From contig JAJEKV010000062.1 in NCBI GenBank assembly GCA_021234155.1, positions 8,076,425-8,140,424 of the forward strand: a DNA stretch of 64,000 nucleotides, given 5' to 3'. The DNA is from Isoetes taiwanensis (lineage: Eukaryota; Streptophyta; Lycopodiopsida; Isoetales; Isoetaceae). The notes beneath the pieces are model-generated. The model saw nothing but the letters and a program-made list of their open reading frames with translations. It was not told the origin of the DNA and searched no databases. This document shows, piece by piece, positions 49,340-61,677 of the stretch; positions within the stretch are counted from its first letter, which is position 1, and each line of letters starts with the position of its first letter. Made by a program: the position numbers and the translations under genes.

Positions 49340-51085
49340 CCCCATTTCGGGACCATGGAATGATCATGTACTACCTCTTGGAATGCCATATAGAAATATC
49401 ATTATGTTCCATATGGAGACCCTATTCTCGGTTCCATAAATCGAACCATTCTTACCAATGGAATCTCAATAAAAAAAATGTGAGTTTTATTTTTGGGAAG
49501 AAAATCAATCTATTTGAGAAAGAAGGAATGATGTAGATTGAGTACACGGGCTAAGATGCGATTCAAAGCTGAGAGAGAAAGGGTGCATTTAAAGGAAATG
49601 CAGACTTGCACTAAAACCATTCATTCAAAATTTCAAAACTATAAGGCCATGCCAGCGACCATTGCGGTGTTACGGGCAAAAAACCAACACCCTTCCCATT
49701 GTTAAAAAGAAGATGGCAACAACGTTATTCCTACGTGTGTTATTCCCGCCGGATGAATCATCAAATCAAGGCCCGATCTAGTCTCAAATGTTGCGCCACG
49801 TAAGCATCGTAATGTGCATACACGGCTTTTAGAGAAAAATGTAATGGGAGAGGGGGGGCGGCTAAAGCCAAAACAACCCAAAAATGGCTTTGTAGTCCTA
49901 CAACTCACGCCTAAAAAAGCGTTATTTCAACCCTCTTTTGAGAGAGAAAGAAAGAGCAAAAACATTTTAGACAAGTAGGTCATATTAATATATAGCCAAC
50001 ACCTTCTCAAGACCTTCGAATCTAACATATTAGCTAGAGTATTTATCATGCTTCTTGTCGCACATGCTTATGTATTTATAAGTAGCGCCTTTGTGTGCAC
50101 CTCATCTTTCCACTTAGACGGCGTCATTTGAGTTTATTTACATGTGGGAGCTTGGGGTGTTTACGTGTACGCTTTTTTTAATCCGAAGTAGTAATATTGT
50201 ACTAGTCCAACCATTGGTCTAATTTAATTGGTCTTTAGCAACAGAAAGTCTCTTCTATTCTTCATTTCTTTTTATGCGAAAATGGCCATTGTTAATTAGG
50301 TGATTAGTATTAAGAGGACTTGCCACTACTCAACAAATTGCTAGTTTAAATAAATTAGAGACTTTATACATCAATTGAAGGATCTTTTTTAATCTTAAGA
50401 CAAAGTATAAAAGAATTGTTGTTGCAATTCCATGTATTGGACCTTGCTACAAAAAGGGGTGACATTTAGGGAATTCTTTGTTGGGCGCCTGGAATGATTT
50501 CAAATGTAAACCATATTATTAAAATTGGGGAAGAATTCAAAAAGAAAATTACAGTTTTAATTCGAAAACAAATTTTTGTTTGAGGAAGTAGGGTCTGACC
50601 ATCCTCCCAAATGTTTTTTTTAAAGTGTAGTTTGATGTAATGTCCTTTGTTAGCGTTGCCTAGCTCTTTGATCCAAAATAGCAAATGATGGAAGAGATAT
50701 ATTGTATAGCTCCATTCAAAAACAAATGTTAGGCCTTTGAAGATAAGATAAGATAAGATAAGACGCACAAAAAAGCTATGCTCAAAAAAAAGTTAAATGC
50801 TCTGAGAGCATTCTAAATAAAAACATATCGATCTTTAAACTCAAATCTCACGAAAGAGGATGAAAGCAAATCAAAATAATATAGAATAGAAAATCCATGC
50901 TCATGATAATCTCTTCTTCTCCCTCAAGTGAACGAACCACTCCTCAAAAATACCCAATTTGGGAAGGAGAAGGAAGAGAAGAACACAAAAGCCATATGTG
51001 CACGATCATGGTTATCAAATAGTAATTCTATTTCTTTTGTGCTCTATCTAAATAGAGTGCATAATAAAAAACATGGCAATAACTA
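49340..51085 (+). repeat. Segmental duplication, copy B, with a decayed DUF8039-like exon at its start
   Basis: 49340-49540 aligns with the 3' half of the 43249-43723 gene (ACCATGGAATGATCATGT, then ATGGAGACCCTATTCTCGG-type and AATGTGAGTTTTATTTTT blocks) but has lost the reading frame. From 49470 the match to copy A continues to about 51075, with many small indels. The same orientation and about 5.8 kb spacing show a tandem segmental duplication or two copies of one element. Confidence 0.7.
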
Positions 51086-51129
51086 CGGCTATTCCGATGC
51101 ATCCAATGAGGACCACTTGGATGAATCAT

Positions 51130-52010
51130 GATAATCAAGGCCCGATCTATCCGGCTCCTTCCTTACGTAAGCATCTATAATGTGCATAACGAAGCAGAAA
51201 AAACACGGCTTTTAGAGAAAAATGTAATGGGAGGGAAAGGGGCCAGAAAAGCCAAAACAAAGCCAGAAATGCCTTTGTGGATTCCAAAACTCACGCCGGA
51301 AAAAGCGTTACACCAAGCATGAGAGACAAAGAGCAAAAAACATTTTAGATAAGTAGGTTTGAGCCTTAGTAGCCAATACCTTCTTTAGCCGAATCTAACA
51401 TATTAGCTAGAGTATTTATCATGCTCCTTGTCTACATGCTTATGTATATATATCGTAGGCTTTGTGTGCACCCTTATCTTTCCACTTAGACAACTGTCCT
51501 TGTGGCGAAACCGCTACATGTAAGAGCTTGGGTGTGTTTATGTAATGCTTTTTAATCCTAGTAGTAATATTGTACAAGTCCAACTATATGGTCTCATGGC
51601 TAATTGGTCTATGCAGTGGTAAAGTCTCTTCTATTCTTGATTTCTTTTAACGAAAATGACGAACACTTCAACTACTCAAGAAATTGCTAGTAAGCTTTAT
51701 ACATCAATTGAATCGTAGATTGAATCTTCTCCCTATGGGAGACAAGTAAAAAAATTGTTGTTAGTTTTTGTCGGCGCCTTGCTACAAATAAAGGGTGACA
51801 TACATGGAATTTTGTTTGTTGGGCGAAAGCAGAATGATTGCAACGATGTAAACCATATTATTAATGGAATTGGGGGGAAGAGGCAAGGTGCAGAGAGAAG
51901 AGTGCTCAGTTTTAACATCGCAAAATTTTGATTTTGTTTGAGTTGGTCGAGTAGGGTGGAGAGCCATCCTCCCACATGTTTTTGTCGGGACGACAAATTT
52001 CACTTTCATA
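51130..52010 (+). repeat. Partial third copy of the duplicated segment
   Basis: 51140-52000 parallels 49770-50660. Shared blocks include GGCCCGATCTA, CGGCTTTTAGAGAAAAATGT, ATATTAGCTAGAGTATTTAT and AAAGTCTCTTCTATTCTT. It follows copy B directly, so B and C are in tandem. No gene. Confidence 0.7.
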
Positions 52011-52828
52011 TGGTTATCCTTGCCCTTTCTTGCACAGAGAGGCATAAATGAGGAGAAACATCATCATTTGCTCTTGTCATATAGCCTGGGTCCATATCTT
52101 AGTAGTGAAGATGCATTAAGAGTCTCTTCTTTGTGCCATCTGCTCATTTTGAATTCTCTAGATTTGGTTTGTGCGTCATCCTCATAACATTGGCAAAGGA
52201 AGGGAACATTTTGCAAAACAAAACAGAGCAAGACCTTTTTGGGAGCCTCATCCGAGACTTCCTAAGATCAGCAAACAGAATTTATCTGATGGAAGTGAAA
52301 ATCTTATAACTACTAGTTTGTTTGCATATATCCCTCAGGAGTGGGGCACAGAGCGAGTGCTAGTGAACATGACGGATGACACGGATGTTAGAGAACAAGA
52401 TGGGCATGATAAAAGCCGAACATACGCTATATCCGATGTTACACCCTAGCCACATTGATTTTATTTTGCTACTGATCTGGAAGGATAAAGACTACATGCC
52501 AAATGGCGACATCACATATGGGGCCACGTGGCTTCACTAGGACGCCAAAGAAAAGTTACTAAAGTAATTAGTGATAAACTAAAATTACTTTTCTTTGCTC
52601 ATTATAACGTGACCAAACAAACGTAAACCCGGGTCGCCTTCACCGCCATAGCCAAATCCGGCGATTCCTCCGCGCTTTCTATACCCATAATTTGCAATTT
52701 TTGGATCGTTTTTCTTCCGGCCTGCTTCTTTCCTGTCTTTTTTCGTCTCTGCACCATTTCTTGGAGTAGAAAGAATAGGCATTTTGTGATTCGTTGAGTT
52801 TTTTCTCTTGAAGTGGACTAGACGAACT
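52011..52828. other. Region upstream of the glycosylase fragment, one unassigned open frame
   Basis: An open frame at 52171-52449 (92 codons, with SKQNLSDGSENLITTSLFA and NMTDDTDVREQDGHDK) has plausible composition but no motif. I cannot tell a real exon from chance. The rest is leader or promoter of the following gene fragment. Confidence 0.3.
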
Positions 52829-53900
52829 ATGGCTATGGCTTCCGAGGCAAGAATTAATCCGCGGCCACAAGGAAAAGTAATCACCGCTCCTGAAATTGGC
52901 CGTCCAGTTCTTAAGGGAATTCAGCCTAAGGTACTTCCCAAATCTCCCAAAATTTCTTCTCCGAAAAAAGACACTGTCAAGAAATCCCTGGATGCATTTG
53001 AAAAAGGTGCTCTCAAGAAATCCCTGGATGCATTTGAAAAAGGCGCTGTCCTGGATGCATTTGTCTTGACCGAGAAGATAGAATCTGTGAACATTGAGGT
53101 CTTTAATCTGGCTCAAGATGCTTCAATTAAGTCAAGTGCTCGACTTTTCGACAGTAAGATTGATGAGAAAGAGCTCTATGCCGTAACATCGGCTGGGAAA
53201 GTGAAAAAGATTTCAATGCAGGGGCTGGAAGTTTCATCTCCCCTTATTAAATCGCCAGGGGGCTCAAATGCCAAAAAGATTAAGCTTCCATTAGGTTCCC
53301 CTCGATCTTCGGCAATAAATTCTCCAGCTTCTCCGGCTATAAGGTCCCCTGCCACACCAAGATCAGATAAGCTTTCTAGAACCAGAGGAGGTATGTGCCT
53401 GGCCAAAATTTCTCCAAATTCAGCTGCAGATTCGCCCAAAGTTCTGAAGAAAGGTGCGGGTGGATCACATCACCAAGTGGTAAGGACATTTTAACCAATG
53501 CTGACAATCTGGTTTTCATCTTCAATTTGAATTGAATGCCAATTTTCCCGTGATTTTGCTGTAGACCCAGCCTATGTAGCTTATCACGATGAGGAGTGGG
53601 AGTTCCTGTTCACGATGACAAGTACGAACTTAGTTTGTTTTTTTACCTTTTCATGTTACAATCCCAATATCTTATGGAAGTTTGAGTTTTCTTAGGAATC
53701 AGATGTTGATCCAGGAGCCCAAGCAGAAACACAGCTGGTCTTCTATTGTAGTAAAGCGTGAGCAATATCGGTGAGTACCTGCAACAATTTAAATTGATGT
53801 CCTTACAGACCTCTTTTTCTCCCTCAATTTTGTCCCCAATTCTGACAATTTTATCTCCTTAGAGCTGCATTCATGTGCTTCAGGTACAAGGAATGCATTG
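52829..53900 (+). pseudogene. DNA-3-methyladenine glycosylase I (TagA-type), 5' part only, frameshifted
   Basis: Exon 1 (ATG 52829 to 53479) encodes a Lys/Ser/Pro-rich N-terminal extension typical of plant members, with a 12-residue duplication (KKSLDAFEKGA repeated, 36 bases). Its end carries the start of the catalytic domain, RCGWITSPS, but in a different frame from the upstream part (a one-base shift near 53450). It splices (GTAAGG donor) to exon 2 from 53565, giving DPAYVAYHDEEW. A missing G near 53610 then breaks the conserved GVPVHDDK. Exon 3 (53696-53770) reads MLIQEPKQKHSWSSIVVKRE, corresponding to the family's 'LILEGAQAGLSW..I..KRE'. A scrap AAFM lies at about 53865. Later exons, with the rest of the helix-hairpin-helix domain and catalytic residues, are not seen. 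The intact enzyme excises 3-methyladenine from DNA; this copy cannot. Confidence 0.75.
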
Positions 53901-54410
53901 CATTAACTTGAACTGTCTTAGATGATGAAGCAAGGAGACAGACAAAAAACCAGGGCATGCATGAGAAATAGGGGTAGAAGCTGTATGGAAGCTGTAGAAC
54001 AACCATTTTGACCATTTTCTAATGCCATTTTGTACATATGGAAGCTGTGTAAAAACTGAATTTGGTGGCAGTTGATAGCAAGCTTGATGAGGATAAAGAA
54101 TGGTGGAAGTATGGGAAATACTAAAGGATTACTTAATAGCCATTGTTGAATTATACATCCAAGGAAAGGAAATGATGGTTTTGTGAAATTGATTGAACAA
54201 TTGGCACAATAGAGAAGCATGGGAAGAAGAAACTTTGTGTATTATGAGCTTCAACCTATGTGCTTGACTAGAGCAAGCATGTACTTGAGCTCAAAAACTA
54301 TTGTTATGCTTTAATGCTAAAGCTTTACAACCCTCTCTAAATCTGTTCAATGCATTTTTCCACAAGATGTTAAAGATGTCCAAAGTGCCCAAAGTATTTA
54401 TTAGTTCAAC
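53901..54410. other. No gene recognised
   Basis: Searched for further glycosylase exons without success. AT-rich, no repeats of note. Confidence 0.45.
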
Positions 54411-54720
54411 CTTTGCCCTTTGATATAGATATGGCTTTTGCCCATTGATATATTATGTGAACATTTTGCCCTTTGATATAGATGAGGCCTTTGGCCCTTT
54501 GATATAGATAATGTGCCAAAATACGAGCCAAGCAAAATCGCCTTGTCTTGGCACATTTTTTTGTCGGATTTTTGCATTGGGCACATTTTTTGTCATAATG
54601 GCTCGGGGCACACGGCTATTTAGCTTAGGGTTGCAATAGCAATCTCGCTTGCCTTGGCACACTTTTTATCGGATTTTTGCCCTGGCACACTTTTTGTCAT
54701 AATGGTTTGAGGCAGAGTCT
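54411..54720. repeat. Two short direct-repeat families
   Basis: GCCCTTTGATATAGAT occurs three times between 54414 and 54509, with a related GCCCATTGATATAT copy. Then a segment of about 65 bases with TTGGCACA, TCGGATTTTTGC and TTTGTCATAATGG appears twice, starting at about 54548 and 54654 (spacing about 106). No coding potential. Confidence 0.7.
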
Positions 54721-57000
54721 ACCAAAGCATGTTGCACTTAGCACATGGAAATATGGGTATGTCTGCACTGTACTTTTTAAAGCACTCCTCTACTTGCATC
54801 TTTACACTATCTGCTTCATCATCTTGTTCTCATTTTCGTTTTTCGTCATCTCCCCGATGTACTTGCTAGACCATTCTCTTCATCGCTTTTTTAGTGGTTC
54901 CATCTACGAGGTAAAATTGCTTCCCTCAATGCATTTGTACATTGCTATCTAGCGCTAATTTCGCCTCATATCGGTATGCTATTTCACTCTCTTCCATGCG
55001 TTTGAATGGGACATATCCAATGTGCCATTCTCATTCATAAATAGGCAGGCATTTTTGCGTGGTATGTCGGATTACTGACGTTCCCATAAACATTGTCGAC
55101 AATATCATCCTGCTCATTTGTCGGCCCGGCGGCTTTTGCGTGATGGCGGTTGCAGCCCGCACCGCTTTCGTCCACTTAGCATTGTGCCAATGGGCTGCGA
55201 TTCTTGGCGGAAGTTGCATTAGCGGACATGCGATCTTGCGCATGCGTTCGTCGTCGATATAAATACGTTCTGACGTGGGATTGTAGTTGGATTGTGATTT
55301 AAGGTACACTACTATATGTCATCTACACGGATGAAGTGAAACGCATCTACCCTTATATCTTTGCTCTATTTTGCTTTCCCTCCCGTATGATAGACAACAT
55401 GCTAGTCACTCAACGTTGATGGGTTGGTGTGCATCGCGTCTAGCCCAAGGGCCGGTGGCTTTGTTTTGCACTCATCAATCTTTTTGCATGCTTTATTACT
55501 GTATGCGGGCAGACTTGAACATGCCTATGTTCTTGCAAGAATGCAACTGCCCTTCTTTGCGCTGATAACATCTTGTTTTCCTCCATGTCCCAAAATTGCA
55601 GCAGTAACGGATCATCCTCCTTTTGCCAGCGCTCATACACCATTGTGGACAGTCCCTGTAAAACCACGATATTAGATCAAGGTAGAAATTGATACATGCG
55701 GTACTAAATTTAATTAAAAACAAATATTCTAGAATTTGATTACATGCTAAGATCTTTTTAGAATGCACAAAAAAATTGTAGATTGCCTTTATTGACAAGA
55801 CAAAAAAGAAAAAGGTAAAAAGTGTCATATAACAGTACAGCTAACTACACTACAATCCTATACTGCAATAGAATGACCCATCTGCCATACCAGCTGCAGA
55901 AGTCCAACATATACGATTTAGAATAAAAAGAAAACAATTGGCACCATGTTTTGCAACTCTCTCATCCAATATCAAGCTAGAAAAAAGCTTACGGACCAGC
56001 TTATGCATCTAGAACATGAATTATGTACAAAATCAAGGGATCTTCTAGCCTACCAGTTTTCATTTTGTGCATGAGGATTTACGCCACTTATTATGAATCT
56101 TAGGTTAGCCAATAATCAAAGAATCTAACATCTATTAAACCAACACTAAAACATTAAACATTCTCAAAACCAAGCCTTTACCCAAAGCTCTACACCCAAC
56201 CAAACTACTCACCTAGCAATATCAGGCTGAAATATAAAGACATGCCTGACAATCAATTACCTCTTGTACCTCCTTTATCGACCTAGCAATCCCTCAATAT
56301 GATACACCAAAAACCAGGTCCTAGGATACTAACAGATATTAAACAACAACAGCGAAGCTCTAGAAAAAGTAATAGCTTTCTAGGAATCGATTGAAGACGG
56401 AATGAGTAGAGCAGTCTTTCTTGACCCCCTATCACTCTTCCGGCCATAACTCTCTTACTCGGAGGAGTTATGGGAAATGCAGCCCCAATTCAGAAACTAG
56501 ACTCGAACACGATTCCAATGAAGTAAGGGTCCTCAATCCGAGCTGTAATTAGAAGAGATATGCCATTGAATTTCAGGTTTTATTTATAGAACCCTCGCGA
56601 TTTCAACCTTCTTTGACCCTTTGCCTTTTGCCTTTGCCTTTTCCTTTCCTTTGCCTTTGTTCCCAACCATGACATATAATAACTCTATAAAAATGGTGGA
56701 GGAGCAAGCCTTCCAACCATCAACAACTAAAACCCCATTGCTTGTTGTCGTTAACCTCCATTGCTTGTCCTCATTCCTTTTCGAGATCCCATTAATGGAC
56801 CTCACACCGCAGATAACATCATCCGGTGGCACCAAACGCATACAAATGCGGGGAATCTATGCACGTGCCTAATACAAAAACGATCCAAAAACAACTTATT
56901 TGTTTGCTGCTCCTGGAAAAGAGATACATGTCCTCGTTCTAATCCAATACGAAAACTTCTATGACCAACATCCAACAGTTATAGGGCGTTAAATGTGGAT
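54721..57000. other. No gene recognised; a possible decayed minus-strand protein
   Basis: Minus-strand frames at 55680-55440 (HRHVQVCPHTVIKHAKRLMS) and 55309-55031 (ERIYIDDERMRKIACPLMQL, AHWHNAKWTKAVRAATAI) have a protein-like, basic composition. They could be remains of a transposase, but I cannot identify a family or catalytic triad. 56580-56660 holds a CCTTTGCC-type repeat. The rest is featureless. Confidence 0.35.
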
Positions 57001-57004
57001 GTCG

Positions 57005-58560
57005 TGGACGAGCAAGCAATGCACACAATCACAAGAATCTGGCGAATTTTAACGCTGGGCGTGGAATTACAAATCGTGTTGAGACCAGGTTTTGGGTCTC
57101 CATATGTAATTTCGGTGTAAGGAAGAGAAACCCATTGTAATGACGAGTACGGAGATTGTGTGAATACCATAAAGATTCAGAGGAACACTGAAGTGACACC
57201 CATTGAAGGGCCTGGAGTTCTGCTCTCCTTATTGCCCACAGACAGTGCAAACGTCACTGTTAAGTGCGACCCATGACCAACCCATTCACGTCAACCTGCT
57301 AGTTGCTATTGCCGAGGGGTCAAAAAGAACATATGATGTTCCCTTGTTTGCTAATCGCAGATGGGTGTGACAAAAAGGATGTCGCGAAATTAAAGTTACG
57401 GCACGAACCGGTACATGTGTTTGACAAGCTCAAACACTTGTTTCTTTTAGGACATAAACCCATTTGTCGTATTCAAGACCCTAAAGGCCCGCACGTTAAA
57501 GGGGCTTCACTAACTTAACATCTATAGCAATGATTTGGAGTCAGGTGGTTGAGCTCAAATGTGCATTTACTCCGGCTCTTGATTATGCTTTGGGTACGAA
57601 TGATCGAGGATCGCTTTCATTGTAGCTAATCGCCTCCTAATGGGTAATGGAGAAATTTATCAAGCAATGCTCCTACCATTGTGACATGTAGCGTGTTGGA
57701 TCCGGTCGATGTCGGCGAACATTGTTAACTCTTTCGTAACAAATTAGGATTCCTGACGTGTCGCAGTAGGACTGTCCGGCACTACCTTGTTGCAAGCATC
57801 GGACGTCTTGACGACCTTGTTTTCGCCAGTTATGTTCAATCTTAATGTGCCTAAGATCTGTACATGCAAGGATGTTTGATTAGTAGAGAGCTGTATGAAA
57901 GAAGGTAAAAAGCGAAGACAATTTTGGCTTAGTTTTAGTAGCAGAAGATATACATTGGTATTTTGTAGAACGTGTGCTGCAAAGACTTCATTTGTGAGTG
58001 TTGCTACTACGTCATCGTCTGGGAAACCATAAATCATCCAGAAACCAACTTGACAGTACGTCCTCTATAATCTTGAATGCCATTGTAGCTTCTATAGATG
58101 TTAAGCTAGTCTGGCCACGGAACGTGCTGGCCTTTAGGGTCTTGAATACGACAATGGGTTTATGTCCTAAAAGAAACAAGTGTTTGAGCTTGTCAAACAC
58201 ACATGCCCGCTCAGCCCCGTAAGAACTTTAATTGCGACATCCTTTTTGTCGCACCCATCCGCGACAGCAAGCAAATAAGGGAACATCGTATATTCTTTGA
58301 CCCGAGCCAATAGAAACTAGCGTGGTTGGCGGTATGGGTTGGTCATGGGTCGCGCCAATGTTGGATTATTTGTATGTTTGCACTATCTGTGGGCAATAAG
58401 GAGAGCAGAACTCCAGGCCCTTCGGGTGTCACTTCAGTGTTCCTTTAAATCTTTATGGTGTTCACACAATCTCCGTACTCGTACAATGGGTTTCTCTTCC
58501 TTACATCGAAATTACGTATGGAGACCCAAAAACTTGGTCTCAATACGGTTTGTACATTAG
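57005..58560. mobile_element. Second fold-back element, about 490-bp arms
   Basis: 57045-57535 reappears inverted at about 58090-58560. For example GGGCAATAAGGAGAGCAGAA (58399) is the complement of 57217-57236, and TAGGACATAAACCCATTTGTCG at 57449 mirrors 58151-58172. The arms differ by scattered substitutions and small indels and enclose about 550 bases (57540-58085). No transposase is found. The open frames in the arms are mirrored copies of each other, not independent genes. Confidence 0.75.
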
Positions 58561-58725
58561 AGAAAAATTTGGGGTCTCATATGGACCTCCTAAGAGAGAC
58601 TAAAAAATATTTTTCCTTTTTTATCCACGTCATATCATCTCATTTTCTCTTAACCATTATTATAGAGAGAGAGAAGATATCTTGAACCATCTAATTCCAT
58701 ATCTAATGGATATTCACATGTGTAT

Positions 58726-58827
58726 AGGTCTATTTTGGGTGTGAAAATATTCGGTACGTAAGAGAGGGTTTATTAGGTCTATTTTGTGCGTGAAAAAGAT
58801 TTGTAAATTTAAGGGAGGGTTTATTAG
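58726..58827. repeat. 49-bp tandem duplication
   Basis: Two copies beginning AGGTCTATTTTG (58726 and 58775), each ending in a GAGGGTTTATTAG phrase. They sit in the gap before the coiled-coil gene. Confidence 0.7.
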
Positions 58828-59123
58828 ATGCTAAATGCGGGAATGCTGCGGCGTCGGATCGGAGTTAGAGTTCTCCATCGAGCTGGAGATAATTCCCTGC
58901 TCGATCTCTTCTTAATGTTTTTTTCTCAAACCAAAGGCAGCTCATCAGTAGTATACTTGGCCTCTATTTCAAATTCTAGCATTTGAATTCGAATTTGAAT
59001 TACACTTCCTTACAGAAAGCAGATCTCACTAGCTTATAAAAGATGGGCAATTTTAGATTTAGATTTTTCTTTTGTATGCCTTTCTATGGCTCAAATTAGG
59101 ATCAATCCACCTTCCGAAGGAGT

Positions 59124-61677
59124 ATGCCCGCACAACAAATAAAAAGGAGAGGTAGATGTAGATGCAAATTTAAGGATGTAGATGCAAATTTACTACGCAT
59201 GTCCGGTGCAAAGAATGCTGATCTATGGTGTAAGGGAGAGATCTATCCATGTAATCCTCTAATGTGTAGAACTCAAACTTTAATTCAGCCAGGTTTGGTT
59301 ATATTTGCAATGAAGGAAAGGGAGGATTGCTTGGTTATGTTGAGAGCATGGTCCAGTACAATGGACAATTGACATTTCACCTTAACAATCTGAATTTGAG
59401 CATACAGCAGAAGCAAAATGAGATCTTCTCTTTACAAGGTAAAATGGATGAGAGCCATAGTAAAGTTAGCCACTTACAAAAGAGAATTGAGCAGTTAGAG
59501 CAAGATAAAATTCGGATGGAATTCGTGATCAAACAACAGGAGAATGAATGTTGTATCCTACAATCTGAAGCTCAGAAAAATAAGAGGCGGATTTGCTCAT
59601 TAGAAATTAGATTGAAAAGGCTAAAAAAGACTTCACTTGGCCTTCGTGAAAGGAAGAAATATTTAAAGCCAATTGAGCAAAAATTGTGGAGCTGCTAAGA
59701 GGAGAATCTATGCAGTGCGCCAAGTGCTCCATACAAATAAAACTAAAGGAATAATACGGGAAAATGTGGGGCAAGTTTTGAAGAAATTTGTGACTAATGA
59801 TGAAATTATTGCAATGCTAAAGCAGCCCTGTAATGTGAGCTTGCGAAAGAGCATAATTGAGATGGTAATAGGAGAAATTTATGCTAAAGTGGACGTTGAT
59901 GCTGTGCAAGGTGTATGTGATTCTCTTTGGAATTAGAATGGGAAGGCTATAGACTCCTCTTTAAACCATTCTATGATGCCTTAAAGGCTTTAGGCACAAA
60001 GAAAAAATAACCATTCCAAGACCTTACTACATGGAGAAGATAAGGGCAAGAAAGAATGTAGTCAGGTTAATGAGATTTTTTGGTAGCATGCACTCTCTAG
60101 AGTCGGGTACTCCAAGCATTATTTCAAAATCTTCAAAGGGGTAAGCGATCGATGATGCTGATATAATAGGGCTAAATGCAAGTAATAACGCCCGGGTTTG
60201 ATTTAGAGAAGGTTCTAAAATTTATGGTTGTTTATTACAACTTGAGAGAAAGTGACGTTGGGAGAAAGCTAGAGATCTGCCTAAAACTTGATGAAATGGA
60301 GCTCACAAGCAAGAAAAAATTTGAGAGAGTATCTTTAACGCTCATGAACAAAGCACTTTCAGCCCTTTATGATGAACAGAGGCAATTGAAGAAAAAGGAG
60401 AGAGATCCGGAATGGTTTTCTGTTCAATCGGAAGATTATACATGGTGGTTAGGAATGTTTCAAGTAAAGAAGGAAAATTACGAAGTATTAAAGTGGGTTT
60501 TTGACCAGACTGATATTCCCAAGCTCATAGGCATGTACAACAGCGGTGAGAAGTTACATGTTGAGGGTTATGGTGCATTTGTAGTTAACTTTCACTTGGC
60601 ATCTGATCTAAAGGCGAGAAAAAATGTATGTACAACATTAGCTCCTCTGTGCAAAAACTACAAAGAATTGTACTTATTGTTGTCATACTTTGAAAGTGAA
60701 GGGAGGACCATCCAGGAGCACTTTGTCATGTAACCAAAATGCTCCACCAAATCGCGTGATAGAAAGGATAAATTATTTCCAGCCAATTTACCTATTCCTT
60801 TAGAACAAGTTCATATTTGTACATTACATGCCTTGGTTTGGTGTTGAGGATGATTTGGCATTCGAATGTTTTGTGTGGAATATAAGAAATGAGAAGGAGC
60901 GGTTGGAAGGTATAGCGCGTGTGGAAAAGGTTCTTTCTGATGCTGGATTGCATGGTGGCTGCGTGAAATTGGAGAAGGATACGAAGCGATCCAATGGTAG
61001 AAGCTCTGTTCCAAAAAAAAGTTTCTATTATTGGCGGTGACAAAGCCGGGCGTTTTTAAACAATGTGCATAGTGTGAGTAAAGGGATGTTTGGATTTGGG
61101 AAGATGTTAGTCGAATTTGAAAGGGATAGGGCCGACGTTGCATGCGAAGCAAGGAAGTTACATGCTTGGAATGCAATGTCGATCTTAATGCACTTTTACA
61201 AAAACCATATTTCAATGATGCGGATAAGCAAACATTTCGCGGTGGTCGAAAGTAACTTTTCTTTGAAGCATACATAAGAGCATGGGGAGAGTGTGAAGTT
61301 ACACATTACATCCATATAATATATGCACATGCTCCCCGGTTCGCTTGAATAAATATGGCAACCTTGCCATTTGGAACACTCAAGGGATGGAAAAATCCCA
61401 TAAGCGGTGCAAAATGGCTTTCAATAGGAAGACCCAGCGTGGTGGATGTCATGGAAATGATAAAAGCAAACCGCTCATACAAATGGGCCAATGGTTTTAC
61501 AGAAAAGTACTTACTCGCCATGAGCAAAACATGGCAAGAAGAGCTTCCCCGGTAGTTCATATTGCCATGGCAGAAGTTGCAAAGAAACGAAAGCAAGATG
61601 CTTGGAAAACTCTGATGCAAGTAACAAATCCAGAGTGGAGAAAGAGGCGAAGGTGTGGGAGAAGGTATTGTTTATAA
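59124..61677 (+). pseudogene. Large broken gene: coiled coil plus transposon-type C-terminal block
   Basis: At least seven plus-strand blocks in changing frames read as one protein. (1) 59124-59372, with CRTQTLIQPGLVIFA. (2) 59327-59698, a coiled coil of about 100 residues (IQQKQNEIFSLQGKMDESHS, QKRIEQLEQDKIRMEF). (3) 59673-59936, AKRRIYAVRQVLHTNKTKG and LRKSIIEMVIGEIY. (4) 60176-60733, with FMVVYYNLRESDVGRKLEI, WSVQ-like sequence and YKELYLLLSYFESEGRTI. (5) 60740-61040, PANLPIPLEQVHICTLHALV then FVWNIRNEKERLEGIARVEK and GGCVKLEKDTKRSNGRSS. (6) 61065-61277, GFGKMLVEFERDRADVA. (7) 61345-61677, NKYGNLAIWNTQGMEKSH and NRKTQRGGCHG. Block 7 resembles the C-terminus of uncharacterised, transposon-like proteins of plants and invertebrates known to me without a firm family name. 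Introns explain some frame changes, in-frame stops do not. Confidence 0.5.
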
